Source: Kryptolebias marmoratus (lineage: Eukaryota > Chordata > Actinopteri > Cyprinodontiformes > Rivulidae). From it: a stretch of DNA of 64,000 nt. The DNA is taken from positions 12,471,387 through 12,535,386 of the forward strand of contig NC_051439.1 of NCBI RefSeq assembly GCF_001649575.2. The letters run 5' to 3'. Position 1 is the stretch's first letter; every line of letters starts with the position of its first letter. The translations under genes were made by a program, and so were the position numbers. The notes under the pieces are model-generated. The model did no database searches. It worked only from the letters and a program-made list of their open reading frames with translations, and was not told the DNA's origin. Below, one piece after another: positions 1 through 54,804 of this stretch.

Positions 1-40090
<40,090 letters not shown>

Positions 40091-40456
40091 TTTCCTCCTG
40101 GTGTCGGCTGCGCGCAGACGGCGGCACGCGGCTGCTGGTTCATGAAAACGCACACACGCGCGGGCGCACGCTCGCTCCTCCGGACAGTGTGGCTATTTCT
40201 CCAAGTTGCGCACCCTTACTCATGCTGATGCTGATGCTGCTGCTGCAGCTCCCAGTGACGACAGCTCAGACCCCATCCTCCTCCTCCTCCTCCTCCCTCC
40301 CCCCTCCCCAGTCGTTAGTCACAGCTCAGAGAGGCTCCTTGAAGGAGCGGGGAAGGGAGGTGCGCTCACGGCACCGCGGACAGGATGTGCGTTCGTTCGC
40401 GGTCTCGGAGGAGTTGAGCGCTTCTGTTGCCGCTCATTCACGAAAAGCTCCTCTTT

Positions 40457-40460
<4 letters not shown>
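40091..40460 (-). promoter_or_regulatory. ltk: ltk 5' leader and probable promoter region
   Basis: GC- and CpG-rich stretch directly upstream of the ltk ATG, in contrast to the AT-rich surroundings. On the gene strand it runs from a TTTAAA-like box at about 40453-40458, next to a long CA/TG repeat, to the start codon. It holds GGA/GGAG-rich purine runs (40272-40312) and CAG repeats (40222-40250). The transcription start cannot be placed from sequence alone. Confidence 0.45.

Positions 40461-40506
<46 letters not shown>
40460..40506. repeat. (AC)n microsatellite upstream of ltk
   Basis: 47-bp perfect AC run (TG on the gene strand), about 370 bp upstream of the ltk ATG. Confidence 0.97.
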
Positions 40507-40508
<2 letters not shown>

Positions 40509-40970
40509 ACAAAATAAACAGGAAATTACTTTAGCGTTTAAGATGACTCACTGAGTCATTCACAAATCTGCAGGCTATGTTTATCACTTTAATCTGGATT
40601 TTAGCCGTGGTTTAGGAGTGAGAGCCACACCTTACCTTACCTTTTTAATCAAGAACAAGCCTTGTTCAGATATTTAGAAAGGCTATGAACGAATGTGTTG
40701 TTTCACAGGATGTCTACAAGATGTGGAATGAAAACAAGACTGAAAGGACCGAATTTGGAAAGTCAGTCAATGATGTCCTCGGCCCTCCTGCTGTTTTACA
40801 TTTGGGAAGCAAGCATCCACTGTTGTCAAAACCAGTTCTTATCAGTGACGTCAAACCGCCAAAGCAAAATCTTACATTCTTCCAAAACACAGGTCCGTCC
40901 TTCATCACCTTTGGACGGCTGCAGTTCCCCATGGAAACCACATCACCACTGGTTGAGCAGATTTACGCCG
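40507..40970. other. Upstream flank without recognised gene
   Basis: An open plus-strand frame at 40685-41023 exists but I recognise no domain in it; its last part merges into a LINE remnant. No promoter motif stands out. Confidence 0.5.
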
Positions 40971-40974
40971 GCCT

Positions 40975-41375
40975 CCTGTTCCTTATAGTCTCGGCTTTAA
41001 GATTCTTTCACTCACTGTTTTAAATTTTCAATGGCTTGGCACCCACTTATCTAACTGAACTTTTTTGACTTTTATAACCCTAAAGGAGCTCTGAGATCTT
41101 CCAGATAGACGCTTTTAGTGCAGCCAAGGGCTAAAGAGGGGATCAGGCCCCCAGACTCTGGAACAACATCCATACAGTCCTTTAAATACGACCTGAAAAC
41201 TCACTTCTAACACTGGCTTTTATTCGAGCACGAGTTCCATCAGATCCTTGTTTTCTTTTGCTTTTAACCTGCTGAACTCGTTGGTTTTATAGGTGTCTTT
41301 TGAATTTATCTTCTCTTGTGAAGCCCTTTACTAACAATGTTGCTTTAAAATGTGATATATAAATTAATTTTACCC
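40975..41375 (+). mobile_element. LINE (L2-like) reverse-transcriptase 3' end, decayed
   Basis: Broken plus-strand reading gives LAPTYLTELF, then RSSR, then PRLWNNIHTVL...YDLKTHF, the order of the C-terminal end of fish L2-type LINE ORFs. A degraded 3' tail follows (GAAGCCCTTTACTAAC...GTGATATATAAATTAA). Stops and frameshifts show it is dead. The 5' limit is uncertain. Confidence 0.72.
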
Positions 41376-44300
41376 TGACATGACTCTTTGAACCTCCTCT
41401 GTTTGGAGAAGAGCTGAACTTTGACTCGACTGATGAGCTAACGGCTGGTCCCAGCGTGTTGGCGCACCTGTTTGGTCGTTGCTCCCTCAGACGGGCCCCA
41501 TCCACAGGTTTTTGTTTCTTTTTTTTTTAAACGGATGTTTTCTGTTGCTGTTTTTAAGGTGAAGGAAGGGCAAATTCTTCAGAAAGATCCTGAACACTGA
41601 CTCTGCAGAGCATCTGAACACTGGGTTCTGTTTTCCATTTATTCATTTTAAAAGACTGATTTTAATGAACACCAGAGTCTTCCTCAGAAACCAACGTTTC
41701 GAATTGAAGTGCAGTCCCTCCGTTCTGTAGGTTTGGATTTTTATATTCTTTGAATCTTTGAATTATTCTCATGTTCTGTTCATGCGTCCCGTTTGGGTTT
41801 CCTCTGGTCTTGGTTTTACTTCAGTCCTGTTTCATATTAAGTCAGAGACTGTTTTTTTTTTCTTTATTGCTTTGATTTTTAGTGCTTCTTTGAGAGTTTG
41901 ATTATTTTCTTGTCTGCTTCGCTCTGCTGTTATCTGTCAGTCAGTTATATTTTTCTTCCACCTGTTTTTCCTTTTCCATCATGAACTCACCTGCGTCCTC
42001 GCCGCTCCCTCACTCAAAGCTGTTCCAGATTTCTTGTTCTTTTTTTTTTTTCCCCAGCTAAATTCTCTGTTGGTCTCGCCCCTCTTCCTCCTTCTGTCTG
42101 GTTTCTGTTGTGTTTGTTTGCCTCTAAGTTCTTGGATTTTGCCTGGTTGCTTCAGCGTTTGGCTCCTTCCTTCACGATGCCAACAGAGATCAGTTTTCCC
42201 CCTTTTAAAAAAAAAAAAAACTACTTAATTTACTTTGGTAACAAACAAATGTTTTATACCAACAAAATTTTAAAAAATCAGGTAATACTGAATGCTGGTT
42301 ATCATGTAAAATGACTGAAATTCATTGTCAGAGTATCTATTTCTGACCAAAGCAAGATGTTGACTCCTTTTTGTCTTTTTTTCCAAAACCTTTCATAACA
42401 CTGTTGTGCTGACCCAGAATATCATGTCTTAGTTTTGAGGTACGATGACCAAAACGCCTTCAGTTTTCACTTCCACAAAGAAAACTGGTTGTGTTTTAAT
42501 TCACACGCCTCTGCGTCAGATAATAAACACAGTTCGGGTGCAGGAAAACGCTCCCTGCAGCTGTGATGGACTACATCATGGGCTTTTGGGATTTTACTTT
42601 TGTTGCCTGTTTGGTTTGAGCAGCTGAATGTCCACTTCTGTTTGTCCATTTAAGCCTGTTTCAATGTAAGAAAAAAAAGACTAGTGATGTTTTTCAAATA
42701 GGTCGTCAGAGAATATGGGAAGCTCTGTGGTTTTATGAGAATGTTTTCTTTGTCTTTTAACTTCATCTGCTGGTTCGAACTTTTAAACTGTGAGAACAGA
42801 AACAAACTCTTGGACTAACAGACTCAAAAAAATTAAAAAAAGGCCCTGCAGCAGTCAGGCTTCTTAATGAGCAGAGGTGTTTCTTGTGTTGACATTTTAG
42901 CATGTCGTCTTGAATGAATAATTTTTGTTTTTTACTGCTGGCTGCGAAACAAATGAGGGGATATTAAAGATTCTTGAGCTTAATTTTTTATTCACTGGAG
43001 GTGTTCCCTATCAAACTCTAGAAGTAGAAGGTTTCGTTTAATTTCACTGACTATTTCTCCTGCTTACTGGGTTTTTAATGCAACATATGTTCTGCTTTTT
43101 TTTTCTTATCAGTCTTGCTTGTACTGGTAATAAGCCTGAGAATCCCAGCATGGTCCGTAAACCAGTTTGTACCAATTATTATTATTATTTGGGACAGTTT
43201 TACACTGATTGAAATAGATTGCATTTTAAGGGAGTTCGACGTCTTTCAGCAAACATTAAACAGTGTCTCGTTTTTTCGACCTAAAATAAAAACACGTCTG
43301 ATGATTTAATGTCTGCGCTGAATGTCAGAGAAATGTCAAACTGATTTATTTATTTATGATTTTTAGGGGAATAATTAGTGATAACATTCCAATCATGGTA
43401 CGATGGGCTGAAATCATCTGCGGGGAATAACACTTTAGATGTTTTAGGAGGCTTTCTGCTTCCTCCTGATTTCAACAAGCCTTCCCTTTATGTCATGTTG
43501 TGACATCGGTGCAGAGCTGACATTTATGAAAGTTTCACCTCTGTGGTCAGGATCACTTTTCTTTTCTAGATGTTGCATCAAATGAGGAGGAGGAGGCTTT
43601 CCCAGGAAGATGGAACAAACCACAACCTGACATCACTCACTGGGGAGACTTTACAGCAGGAATGCAGCTGTAAATGCATTTAACTCGTTCTTTATTCAGC
43701 CAGAAAGGCCCCATTGATGTGCAAGATCTATTTTTCTTTTTTTTTTGGTTTTCAGTAAACATAAAAGTCAACTTTGAGGCATTTGCTGTCAAAGACCATA
43801 AAGGGGGAAAGGCCCGGGGCTGCCAAACAGACCCCTCTGGATAAAAAAAAAAAAAACAGGATAAGAAATTAAAATGTTGACAATAAAGCTAATATTAACT
43901 TGTGACTGCCTGCTAAAGAATAGGCAATAAAAGTATACAAGCGCCCTCAATACCACCACATGTTCTGCCTGTTAAAATACTTTCAAAAGCATCTGATTTT
44001 ACGACGTGTGAACATGTAATTGATTGGCGTCAGTCCAGACTGCGGTCACATGGCGTCCTGGTAACATACAGACTCTCTTTTGTGTGATTTTCACTCTCCC
44101 TTCCTCCCTTTGTTCCCTCACCATGAGCTATAATTTATGACTTTCCTCACTTTGATTGAAGAGCAAAACATCATCAGCAGATGTTTTTTTGCTCCATGAG
44201 CCTCCGACGTCTTCATCTGAGCTGCCAGTTTAGCTCACCTAACCCTGCCTCTCTGCTCAGGTCTTAATGTTTTCTTAAAGAAGAGCTGAGGTATAGTCAT

Positions 44301-47300
44301 ATATTTTTAAGTTTTGGATTCATAGAGCTGGTAAATGTCTATTTAAGTCTTACTAGTTGCACAAAAATTAACTTGTTTTCAAAATTAATCCAGTGACGAG
44401 TGAGAAAAATAACTTAATTGTTTATACATCTGCACCAAAATAGCCATTTCAAAACACCATAAAAGTTTTGTTTTTTTCTAACTGTGAAACGGCAACAAAT
44501 CAAACCAAGTCAGTTCTGTTCACAGGATCACATTTTCCTCAGATAGATGTGATACAGTGCGATTTTGCATCCGTCAAGCCAAACGCATGCGGTTGTAAAC
44601 TTTGATGTTTGTTTTATTTCATTTTAACACAGTTTGCAGAAATGTTACTTCAGAAACCATCAGAAAAACTGTCACCTGCCAAAAAAAGGAAAAAAAAACA
44701 GTAATAGAAATTAGACCTTTTTCCAGAAATTGATAGTTGTAGCGTTTATAAATTTCATTACTTTGGACTGCAGACAGATCTGAGTTCTGGGTCAGTCACT
44801 TTTTTTGGAGCGGGCTTAATGACTTGGATACCTCACGCTCTGCAGAAGCCACATGCTACAACTTGAGCTTCTTGCTCTCTTGACTGCGGGGCGGCGACCC
44901 AAACGAGTGCATCTGGTTAGTTTTACGAGTTCAATTTTATGACCAGACTTTCAGCACTGATCCTTACGCAGAGATTTGTCTCTGCCTGTACCACGGATTA
45001 TGCTCAAACGTCTAATATTCATAAAGTTCTCCTCGTTTTTAGCAACTTTTACACAGCTGATGACATGAAGTTGTCTCTTATAAAGCCTAAAACCTTCATA
45101 GCAGGTTTGCTCGACGTGTGTTTTCGCTTTTATGTGAAGTCTGGACGCTTTTCTTCTGGAGGAAAGAAATGTGATTAAGTTCAAAATGCACATGTTGAAA
45201 CTCAAGAGCAGGAAAATTAAACACTTTGTTCTACCAAGGGCCAATCCTGATCAATATTTAATGGAGAAAAACCACAACTTAACCCTGGATTTAGATGTAA
45301 TACAGTATGTCAAATCAATGCGTTTTCCCAGTTACATATAATGTAGAATTTAGAACAAATATACTTTAATGAACAAAGAAAAATAGATCAAACTTAAAAC
45401 TTAATATCTTTTGCCTTCTTATGAATCTTTTTCCATTAAAACAGCTCAAAAGCCATCAGCCAAACTGATCATATACATACAAACATCTAACTTTGAAACA
45501 AGAAGAAAATACTGAATAATACATACATTAAAGCCGACTGATGCACATTAACTCTTGTCAGATATTTGATATTAGTTCTTGGCTGTAAGTTTAGCGACAG
45601 GAGCCTGATCGGTCCCATTCGACGCTCCCTGTTGCTGTTTCCACGTCAAAATCAAGGATTCCTGAGAAATTAAAACTTCATTTTCTTGGCTTGAAAGTAG
45701 CTGTCACAGGAAGACAAGAAGCAAGAAATGATAGAGACTCGATCTGTCCCAAACCGGCGAGCCAGATCTAATCAAATTTAAATGTTATCTTGGGTTGCCA
45801 GATAAAATGTTACCAAGGGCCAGATCTGGTCCACAGGCCTTGAGTTGGACATGAGCAGAGGATCGCCTTAAAAACATTTAATTCAGGATTTATTGATGCA
45901 TATGCTTCCTATTACTTTCAACGTTTGCAGTAAATTAAGCCTCAACCCATCACTTTCTACCAACTGTTGGTCAACAGATAACAATGCAACACATTTAGGA
46001 AATGCTTGTTCTTTTTTCCACATTATCGTGTTTGATCAAAACATGTTCTCCCATTTTATAATTCTACTGCAGATCATTGTCTTCGTAACAAAAAGGAATA
46101 TTTGTGAGGAAAGAAAACCATCTAATACAAACTGCATGAAAAATATCATCTTACAGTGAGTCTACAAGCAACAGATAAATCTGGTTTTCGCTCCTATTTT
46201 AAGAGTTTTTTGTTCTTTTATATGCTAAATACTGCTGGACAAGTTGACAGAACAGTAAAAGTTAGGAGATCGGATTGCCACTCCATGCTGGTTTGCTGCG
46301 GAACCGTTTGTAAAATGATACGCTTTACATTTCTCGGTTCATGTTGTGAAGAGCAGCTCAAGGCCAATTTAAACTCTTTTAGTGCCAAGAACTGACAAAG
46401 CAATTAAGACAAATTTCACAAGGCAAGTCCAGTTTTCAGTCTGGTTCACAAAAAAACTCAGACTGGATAATGTTTTTTTTTAAACATCCCGGAGCAATTT
46501 CTTAAATTCTTTGAAGCCATGTGAAGGACTTTGATGCCCAGCAAGACTTTGTGAATAAAACAATAAATAAAAAAGAATCTGAGCGCGAGGAGGGCTGTAA
46601 TATACTGAAACGTCAAGGATGTAGACACAAGCAATATCCGTTTTAGCAAAAACTAGACAGGATGAAAAAGAGAAGAAGGGGAAACTCCCAAAACCCACAG
46701 AATTCAGACACTCTAAAAGTGGTGGCATATGGGTGCAGATTAAGAAACAAAGAGAGATTTTGTGTGAAGCTTGGAGATACTTTTATAGTCAGATAGGCGC
46801 TAAATCAGCAAAGTGACAGCAAATACGCTGGCTCTTTAGACTAACAAGTTAAGATCAGCAGTGAAAATACTTATAATTTCAATGAAAAGGTGTCTAAATT
46901 ACACGGTACAGCATATTTTTGCGTTAATATTAAAATTAATCACATGTCCTGTTACGGTTTCTGTAAAGTCTGGTTCCCACTTTAGCTGAGCATTAAGGTT
47001 TTTCTGCAAAACATTTTAGACACAGCAGAACGTTCGTACTCTTTAAATTAGAAATTGTTTTTTTTTACTTTTTGTCTCGTTTTAGTTTGATCAAATTAAG
47101 GCACTCTGAGAAAATTATAAAAACTCGACGCAAGGTTAAAGATTTGCCAGAAACAGCATCTAATTTTCTAATTTTAACGAATTAAGGAAGTTCACAGAAG
47201 GTCAACCCTGAGTTTTCTCGGTAAGATACTCGGGCTTCTTTGTGGTTTGAAGGTAAGCTTCAAAACTTCTGATTACTTCTTGAAAAATAGAAAACCGAAG

Positions 47301-50300
47301 GAGTTGAGTTTATATTTTATGGCAAAGTTTATTTATTTTCTTTATCTTAACTGAATACATTTCATTGCCAAACCTTTTTTTTTTAAAGTGAAAACAAAAG
47401 TAAAGACGAGATACTGGATCAGATGAGAGAGTAACTTGAGTGTTTTATAAGATTTTTTAGACATTTTTCAAATCCACTGATTTATCCCCCCAGTTTCTTA
47501 TTAACTATTAATTACTTCTTTCATCAGTTATAGTATCGCTATGAACAAATATACTTGTATCGACTGTATAACGCAAAATAAGAAGCAATGGAATATTAAA
47601 TAATGGAATATTTTGCACAAATCTTCACAAACTTCAGTAAAATTGTGTTGCATCGATCCATGAATGCGAAAGTCAAGTTAAGTCTTTAGCCGCTAAGCTA
47701 ACTATGCTTGACATCAACGTTAACGTCTTCTTTTTAGCAAGAAAGGTCAACATGTACTCCCAAATGGTTTGTCCCTTTAAATGAGTTTTTCTTTGCTTTT
47801 GTTCATCCCATTAAACTGTTTCACTTTTAGTCCTGGACTCTTTTCAGGTCAGTGCTAATGTTGCTTCTGGCTGCTAACTCTGCTGCGCTGCTAACGACGC
47901 TAACCGCTGCCCCCGAGGGAAAGAAGGCTCCATTCATTTGACCTGATCAGAAAATATTTTCACAAGTCACTCCAGAGGATTTATTTAAAAGAGTCGAAAT
48001 GGAAAGGATAAAGATGTTTCTCTGGGAGGAGAGATCGGAACAAAAGAAAACTTTAGATTTGTTTTGGTGCTGGCCGCAGTATTCTAGTTTGCTGGACTGC
48101 CAAACAAAATTCTCTTTTTTACGCAAGATACACTTTATTTTTAAGTGTTTGATTTATATGAAACCAGCAAGAATTAGTAATTTCACAAATCTAAACTAAA
48201 AAAGTATGTTTAGTTGTTGACATGTTGTATTTAAGGCAACTGAACATGAGGCTTGATCAGAATAAAAACAGTCAAAAATCAGGTAATATAATGTGTTTTA
48301 AAATGTTTTAGTAATATAAGTTTTAAAAATGGATTTGATCATAATATACAACGTATCAACCTAATTGTTTTTCACTATATTATTCATATCAATCACTTTT
48401 AACTTGTGTTTTAAAGCTTTCAGTCGCTGGTCAAAACTTGTCTTTTTTTGTTATCAGAATGTGTCTCCTTCGGCTTGTTTTCTTTATATCCCTTCACTTT
48501 TCCAAGCACATTACACATATGATGTGTTTGTCTTGGTGTGTTCCTCCGCTCAAACCATCCATGAACAGAAAGAGGCGCTTCGCCGGGTCACCCTGTCCAT
48601 TAGCCTTTTCAGTCATTTGTCAGCCCTCTGAGCCAAAAGAAGTACAATAATTATCAAAGTAAAAACAAGACGGATGTTTAAGAAAAGTCCTGCGTGTTCC
48701 AGCTAAAACACTTGCTTGATTTTCAATTCCTCTCTCTTTTTTTTAAAAAAAAAAAAAGCAAATATGCTTTAACTTTTTTGTCCGAGCTGAGGAACCTTTG
48801 CGCCAATTAGCCTGAAGGAACGAAACATCTACATTAAGCTCTACATTGACCTTAGATTTTTTTTTTTTTTATGAAATAAGGTCCATCTCTTTTGGACAAT
48901 GTGTCAACCAGATGTGTTACAAACCAGAAAAAAAGAACAAGTTTATTGAAAAAACAAAAAAACAACAAGCGACAGCCGTACAGTGATCAAACCTCTCACA
49001 CAGCCGGCCTTGTTGGAGCGTTTCTAACTCTCTCCAACCACCGAGGACAAACTCATGGAACAAACAAAGGCTTTAAAGTTGGTTCAGTGTCTTTGCCTGA
49101 CTGATCTGAAGGGGCCGTGCAACTAAAACCACCGTCCAAAGTAGCAGCGTCTCTGTTCGCCCAACTTTTCTCTTCAAGCTGTGGCCACTTAACGACAGCC
49201 TGCCTCTCAGCTGAAGCAGCCTGGCAGACAAATGTGAAATTATGAACAGCCTACGAAACAATAAGTGGCAGGGATGATGCAGACGCACTTAATGCGCAAC
49301 TGGAGGGTTGAGTTAAAACCCACTGAAGGACCCGCCTGAGAGTCCCTCATGTGCGTCTGCCATGTTCCCAAATAAAACAGGAAATATTGATTCGGTCACA
49401 GCTGGATCGATGGTGGAGTCCAAAACAGTAGTAAAACTTATGAGTTCTGATTCATGAATGTGTAATGAACAATTAAAGAGATGATACATTTCGGCTTTCT
49501 TGATTTGTTTTAGCGTCATCTGTTAAGTGTTGCGTTTTGGGGACACAAATCTGATTGTAAAACAATTATAAGTACCATCTGTACACGCTTCCAAACCAAT
49601 GATTCCGGTGTTATGTTCCCAAATATGACCAGCTGGTGCCCTTTTCTACCTTTTCGAGGCTTTAAAGCTGATGTGTAAACGAGCAAACGCAGGTAGCACA
49701 AATGTGTAATTGTTCTTTCGCTAGGATTCTGCCAGTCTGCTTGGAGGAGGGGTAAAAAGGAACAAATGCTGCTATAAATCAAGTCGGCGCGTTCATGATA
49801 ACCTGAGTACATCAGCAAAAAACTACCAGGTTCATTAGAAAAAAAGCTGTGCTCTGTAGCAGAAGAGCAGATGGTGGTATGGTCCATTTGCTGCTCTTTT
49901 ACCCAAGAGACTGGTTTATTGTGTGGAAGCAGTCTTATCTGACTTTCTTACCCCGCCCCTCGTTTTGTGCAGGTCTCAGTTTAAAAACTGTGTTAAAATC
50001 AAGTCCCATGTTAGATGTTACATGTACGTGTTATTTTCGATTTTCTGTTTGGAAATCTGCAATTCAACCAAATGACTTATCGCCAACCAATAAGCCACAT
50101 AAAGTTTTTGTTTTTTTACATTGTTTTGAGGGTTGTTGCAACACAATCCGCTTAAAAAGTACATGTGGCAAAACTTACTCAGTCTGCACAACAATCTGCT
50201 TAAAAGAGAAGCGGAGCAAAAATGCAAAATACAATTTGTTAGATTTGAATTATTTTAGATGGCCGAATCTGCTCTGGAATTTCCCCCCCAGTCTGAGTTT

Positions 50301-52125
50301 GAGAAGTTCTCCCTGATTCTCCAAACTGATAACACTCTGACTGCTGTCTGCCTCAGGTAAGATAATGATTACTAATAACACCACGGAGCCTCACGTCAAA
50401 TAACCTGAGCTATGCCTTTAAAGAGGACAGATATGTGAAGGTCCAAAAGTTTTAAAAGAGATTAAAATCAAACGGAGATTGAAAAAGGCAGCTGCTGTCA
50501 CTCAGCTGAGAAAAATATGATTATTTTATAATTCTCAAAACTGCTCTAGGTGTCAATAAAGTTGGCTAATTATGTTGCCTGGGGCAATATTTGTATTTAA
50601 AGTTGCTCAGTCGTCAGCACCTAGCCTGTTTTTCAGGGTCTGTTTGGTCTATTTGTCATTTAAATACCAAGTGATACATTCTGTTTTGTTTTCCTCTGTA
50701 CCCACATAGAATCTGTCAGTAATGGAAGGGTTTTCTGTTTTTTATTATGCCCTGAGAAATATATCAAACTGGGGCAAAATATAAGTGTGAGACACAGCAA
50801 GTAGTGCTTTGCTCACAGCCTCACTGAGTCACCCCTCCATTTATAAAAATAAAATAATATAAATAAATCCAACACCCCCGAGCACTGTGTTTTTTTTACA
50901 AGTTTCAGGTCCGTATGTGATGGTTTTGTTGCTGCATTTTAGCCAGCTTCACTCAGAAAAAGAACATTTACTTCATGTGCGTTCCCAGTTAAACAGAAAA
51001 TAAGAGTGGATCATTGTAGGAAACCTGACATTAAAAGTTTGTTCGAAAATCATTTCATGCCAGTTTGATATTTAATCAAGTGTTGCTTTTTTCGGCAGCT
51101 CAACTCCCACATGTAGATACCATCTGTCCTCTAAATCAGACTGATCAATGCTGGCTGAGGTGTGCGCCTCGCTGACATAATGGGAAGGTTTGATGTCTGG
51201 ACACATTGTGTTCTCTGAACATGTAGCAGTAGAATATATATGGAATATTAGTGCCATAACATCGTAATATATACTGTATGTATTGTAGTTCTGTGGCACA
51301 TGCCACGTAAAACAGGTATTACATAGGGTATTGTATTTTTTCCTTGTTTCCTCTTCAGTCCCTTCTTCTGATTGGCTGAAAACCTCCTAGTCAATAGCAG
51401 CAATCTGCTGTTCAGAGCCAGCCACTGACATAATTGCTATAATAAAAACAGGTCAAATCAACCCCCGACCTGTTAGAGGCCCCTGCATTTTACAACAAAC
51501 AGTCCCATTAATACGTCAATCGGTTGTTTTTTCGAGTCACTTCGCTGCGCTTCGTTCAAACGCACCAGACAGGCTCTGGCTGTGGAATAAAATGCCTTCC
51601 CTCTGCACATTCAGATACGTACAACATGAATGCTTTGAGCAGATCCATCACTCAGACACTCTCATTTCTTTGAACTGAAACTATTACCAGGACTTAATTA
51701 GCAAATGTGAAGCAATTTAGAGTTTTTTTTTTCTCAAGATAGCATTCTGTATATAAAAAAAAAAGGGGGAGTAGACATCATATAAAGGTGATAAAATAAC
51801 AAGTCTAAACAGGACGCAGCGTGTTACAGTTTTTGTCGTGCCACCTGAGTGTCAAACACTATTCTCCAAAACGCCTAAACAGCATTTAGTGTATTCCCAC
51901 AACTGCTCCCAGCAGCAGGAAGCGGAGCGGAGCAACTCATCTGTTTCTCTCCAGCAGAGTGATGAGGTAACAGGAATCATAATGAATGAGCGCAGGCTGC
52001 AGAGGGAACACATCTGTCCTTCACCTCGCCGACCTCTGGAACCGAGAATCAGCAAAAAATCTCACTTAAGTCATCAAAGGAAGTTCTGCTGCAGATTCTC
52101 CTGAGTCAACGTAATCTCCAGAAGA
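41376..52125. other. Intergenic AT-rich region without recognised gene
   Basis: Only short homopolymers and short unconvincing open frames. Near 45810-45845 the text GGGCCAGATCTGGTCC...GCCTTGAG resembles a decayed hAT-type repeat edge. An open frame of 155 codons at 49849-50316 has no recognisable domain and is probably chance. Confidence 0.5.
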
Positions 52126-52197
52126 TGTGTGTGTGTGTGTGTGGACATACTGCTGTGAGCATCTAATGCTAATTTACATTTATTTATTTATTTATTT
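52126..52197. repeat. (TG)n and (TTTA)n simple repeats
   Basis: TG run 52126-52143 and a TTTA run at about 52178-52197 separated by ordinary sequence. Confidence 0.9.
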
Positions 52198-54804
52198 GGC
52201 AAATGTGCCAAACAGTCATTTAAAGCTCTTGGGCCTTTCAGGTGTTTCACTGTTTTTATTTAGGCACTACGTTTTGCTCGTTTTCACTCCATTACCTGAG
52301 ATATTAAAGTTATTTTTCTTTATTATTAATTGTTCGCCACTTAACACTGACCTGTAAATCATTTAGACATAACAAAGATAAAACAGTCTAACTGACAGGA
52401 GAAAATAGTTTATATTTTCTGGTCTTGTGTGTCCTTAGAAATTAGTGGAAAAGTGGAGGAAAAAGACAAAATGTCAAACCTCCAGCAGACAAAAGTCCTG
52501 TTTTTTATTAAGATCAGAAACACATCACGCTTCAGTTAATTATGTGCCAATTTATCAGCTAATAGTTATTTGGAAATCATCTTGTTGATGCAAAAAAACA
52601 CAGTTTAACGTGACGCTGTCATATCTTTGGTGTTTTTCATACTGGTGTACATTGTGTCTATGAAATGTTTACCTAAAGATAATCTTTAAAGTAATTTTTT
52701 GCTCTGTTGTTTATCATAAGTGGACACAAAATTGCTTCATCCCAGAAAACAGATGCATTGTTACGCCCGGGGAAGCGTCTGAAACAAACAAAAAATAAAC
52801 CTTCAAAGATTGACTGGAAATGCTTTTAGAAAGTTTTGAGAACCACCTTAAAAATACGAGGAAATCTGAAGCAAACTGTGAATAAAGGCGGCGAAGATTG
52901 AGATTCCTGGGCCTGAAAACGTGGATAAATCCTTGCATTTTAAATACAAAGCCATGAGGGTTTGGTTATCTGCGAGTCATATTGTATCTGTTAGTCCTTT
53001 CATCGGTTTGCTTTAATCACTGATCTTTGGAGCAGTTTTCAAGCTAAAGTTTACTCAAAACCAGCTGCTGGCGGCACATTATTAGTAACTTAACATCAAA
53101 ACGTGCTCATGCAAAATAAGGAGACTGAAGCAGTAATAGAAAACATGCAAACTTAGGAGCATTTGTTCTAAATTTTTAAAACAGAACGTTTGGTGGTCTG
53201 ATGCTCAGTTCTGTGTCATTTTCAGATCAGTACGGGACTCAAATATGCAGCCTTTGCCTACATTTTAATACAGTAAAGATACTATTACAGTAACTCCAGG
53301 GATGCGAGGAAGCTTTATATTTAAAAAAAACATCTTGTTTAAAATGACAGTCATGTACTGGACTTAGATGACCTTTTATGTCTTATTTTAAAATCAGACA
53401 CAGGCGCATTCAACGCTGTGATAATCTAACGCGACCACAGATAAGCAGCAGAAAATGGACGGACGGTTATAATCATCTGTCTTCTTGGTATGAAACAAGC
53501 TTTTTGTTCCTTTTAATGACCTAAACCTCATATGATTGTGAAACCGCACACGCGAAGATGAGAAAGAAAAACAAAAACAATTAGACGCACTGGTTGTTTG
53601 AGGACCGGCATCAGGAGAAAAAAAAACAAAATTGCATTAAATCAGACAGAAGTTTGTATTTTTAGTTTCAAATCTCGCTCCTTCTATTAAATATTTGATG
53701 TTGGAGCCCCCATTAGATTAGACACTGAATATACCAGGGATAAATGTTTCATTTCATCACTTTTAAGCGTTAAAGTTTGTTTTATTGCCACATATAAACT
53801 GATCAGCCTTTAGTTTTAGGATAAAAATAGAAAACAGAGGAAAATATCTGGTTTTAAGGTACCTAAAGGTACCCAACAGCACCTTCTTCTTGTCTGATTG
53901 GTGTGTCCAACACCACCGGGTTTTGTAACGACATGCTGAAAGCCATGACATCGCTGTCATGTTGCCAGGCAACCGGAGGAAACTCCAGGGAGTCTGCGCC
54001 CAGTCTCATCTCAGCCTGTAATTTACTGTCACGGAAAAATATCACAGATCAGCATCGCTTCGTGCGTTGTACTGTACGTGTTCGAGTCCTCCCCGGCGCA
54101 CGAATTAGGGCCCTCTGAACATGTCAGTCACTCGTCCGATCTGAAGAGTGGGACACCATCTCCGATTTAAAACAGAATCTGCATCTCGGAGCAGAAACAA
54201 AGGAGGTGTCTGTGAACTGTTATTCCCAGGGGTTTCCTTGGGAATAACATGAACAGGCTGGAGTCATTTTCCGCTCCTCCTCCCGCTTTAATCTTCATTT
54301 ACCGTGTTCACTTCATCACACGGGGGAATTAAATCAGCAGGAACGTATATAGTGTGTCTGCAGTAGCTGATTAATCTGACAGGAGCAGACATGCAGCACA
54401 AAGCAGAGGGAAGCTATAACTCATGTGTGAAGGACCAGGGAGGAACAAGATGACTTTGGTTCAAAAGAGAACAAAAGCTATATCATCCAGCTTTGCTGAA
54501 AAAAAAGCATCCTACACTCAGTGGGACTTATTAAAAGTATATATTTGGCTGTATTTTCCATGTGGCCTCGATAATAAACCTGCAGCTCTCCTTCGGGGCC
54601 TTCCCTGAGCTACGTTCGTTCAGACACAATTCATGATCTTTTTTGTTTCTGGCAAAATTTTAAAAAAAAAATCTGAACGACAACACGTAAGCTTTATTTC
54701 CGGGTAAAACTGACGGTTTTTGGACTTCATTTCGAAGGTCGTCGCCTGGTCTTTTGTGACCACTTCAGTGTCGTCTCCTGTCCTGAATTATGTGGCCACA
54801 TGCT
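52198..54804. other. Intergenic region without recognised gene
   Basis: AT-rich; I see no exon, RNA gene or identifiable mobile element. Confidence 0.5.

Noticed and set aside
40189..40458. Plus-strand frame with a signal-peptide-like start (MLMLMLLLQLPVTTAQ) opposite the ltk promoter
   Set aside because: The upstream start is GTG; the hydrophobic stretch comes from a CTG/ATG repeat and the rest is a serine run from a TCC repeat. No domain and no splice context, so most likely chance.
41941..42180. Pyrimidine-rich region that might be a LINE 5' part
   Set aside because: Text looks repeat-like, but I could not match it to a family or find ends.
49849..50316. 155-codon plus-strand open frame
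   Set aside because: No recognisable domain, AT-rich composition, and no flanking exon or promoter signals; treated as chance.
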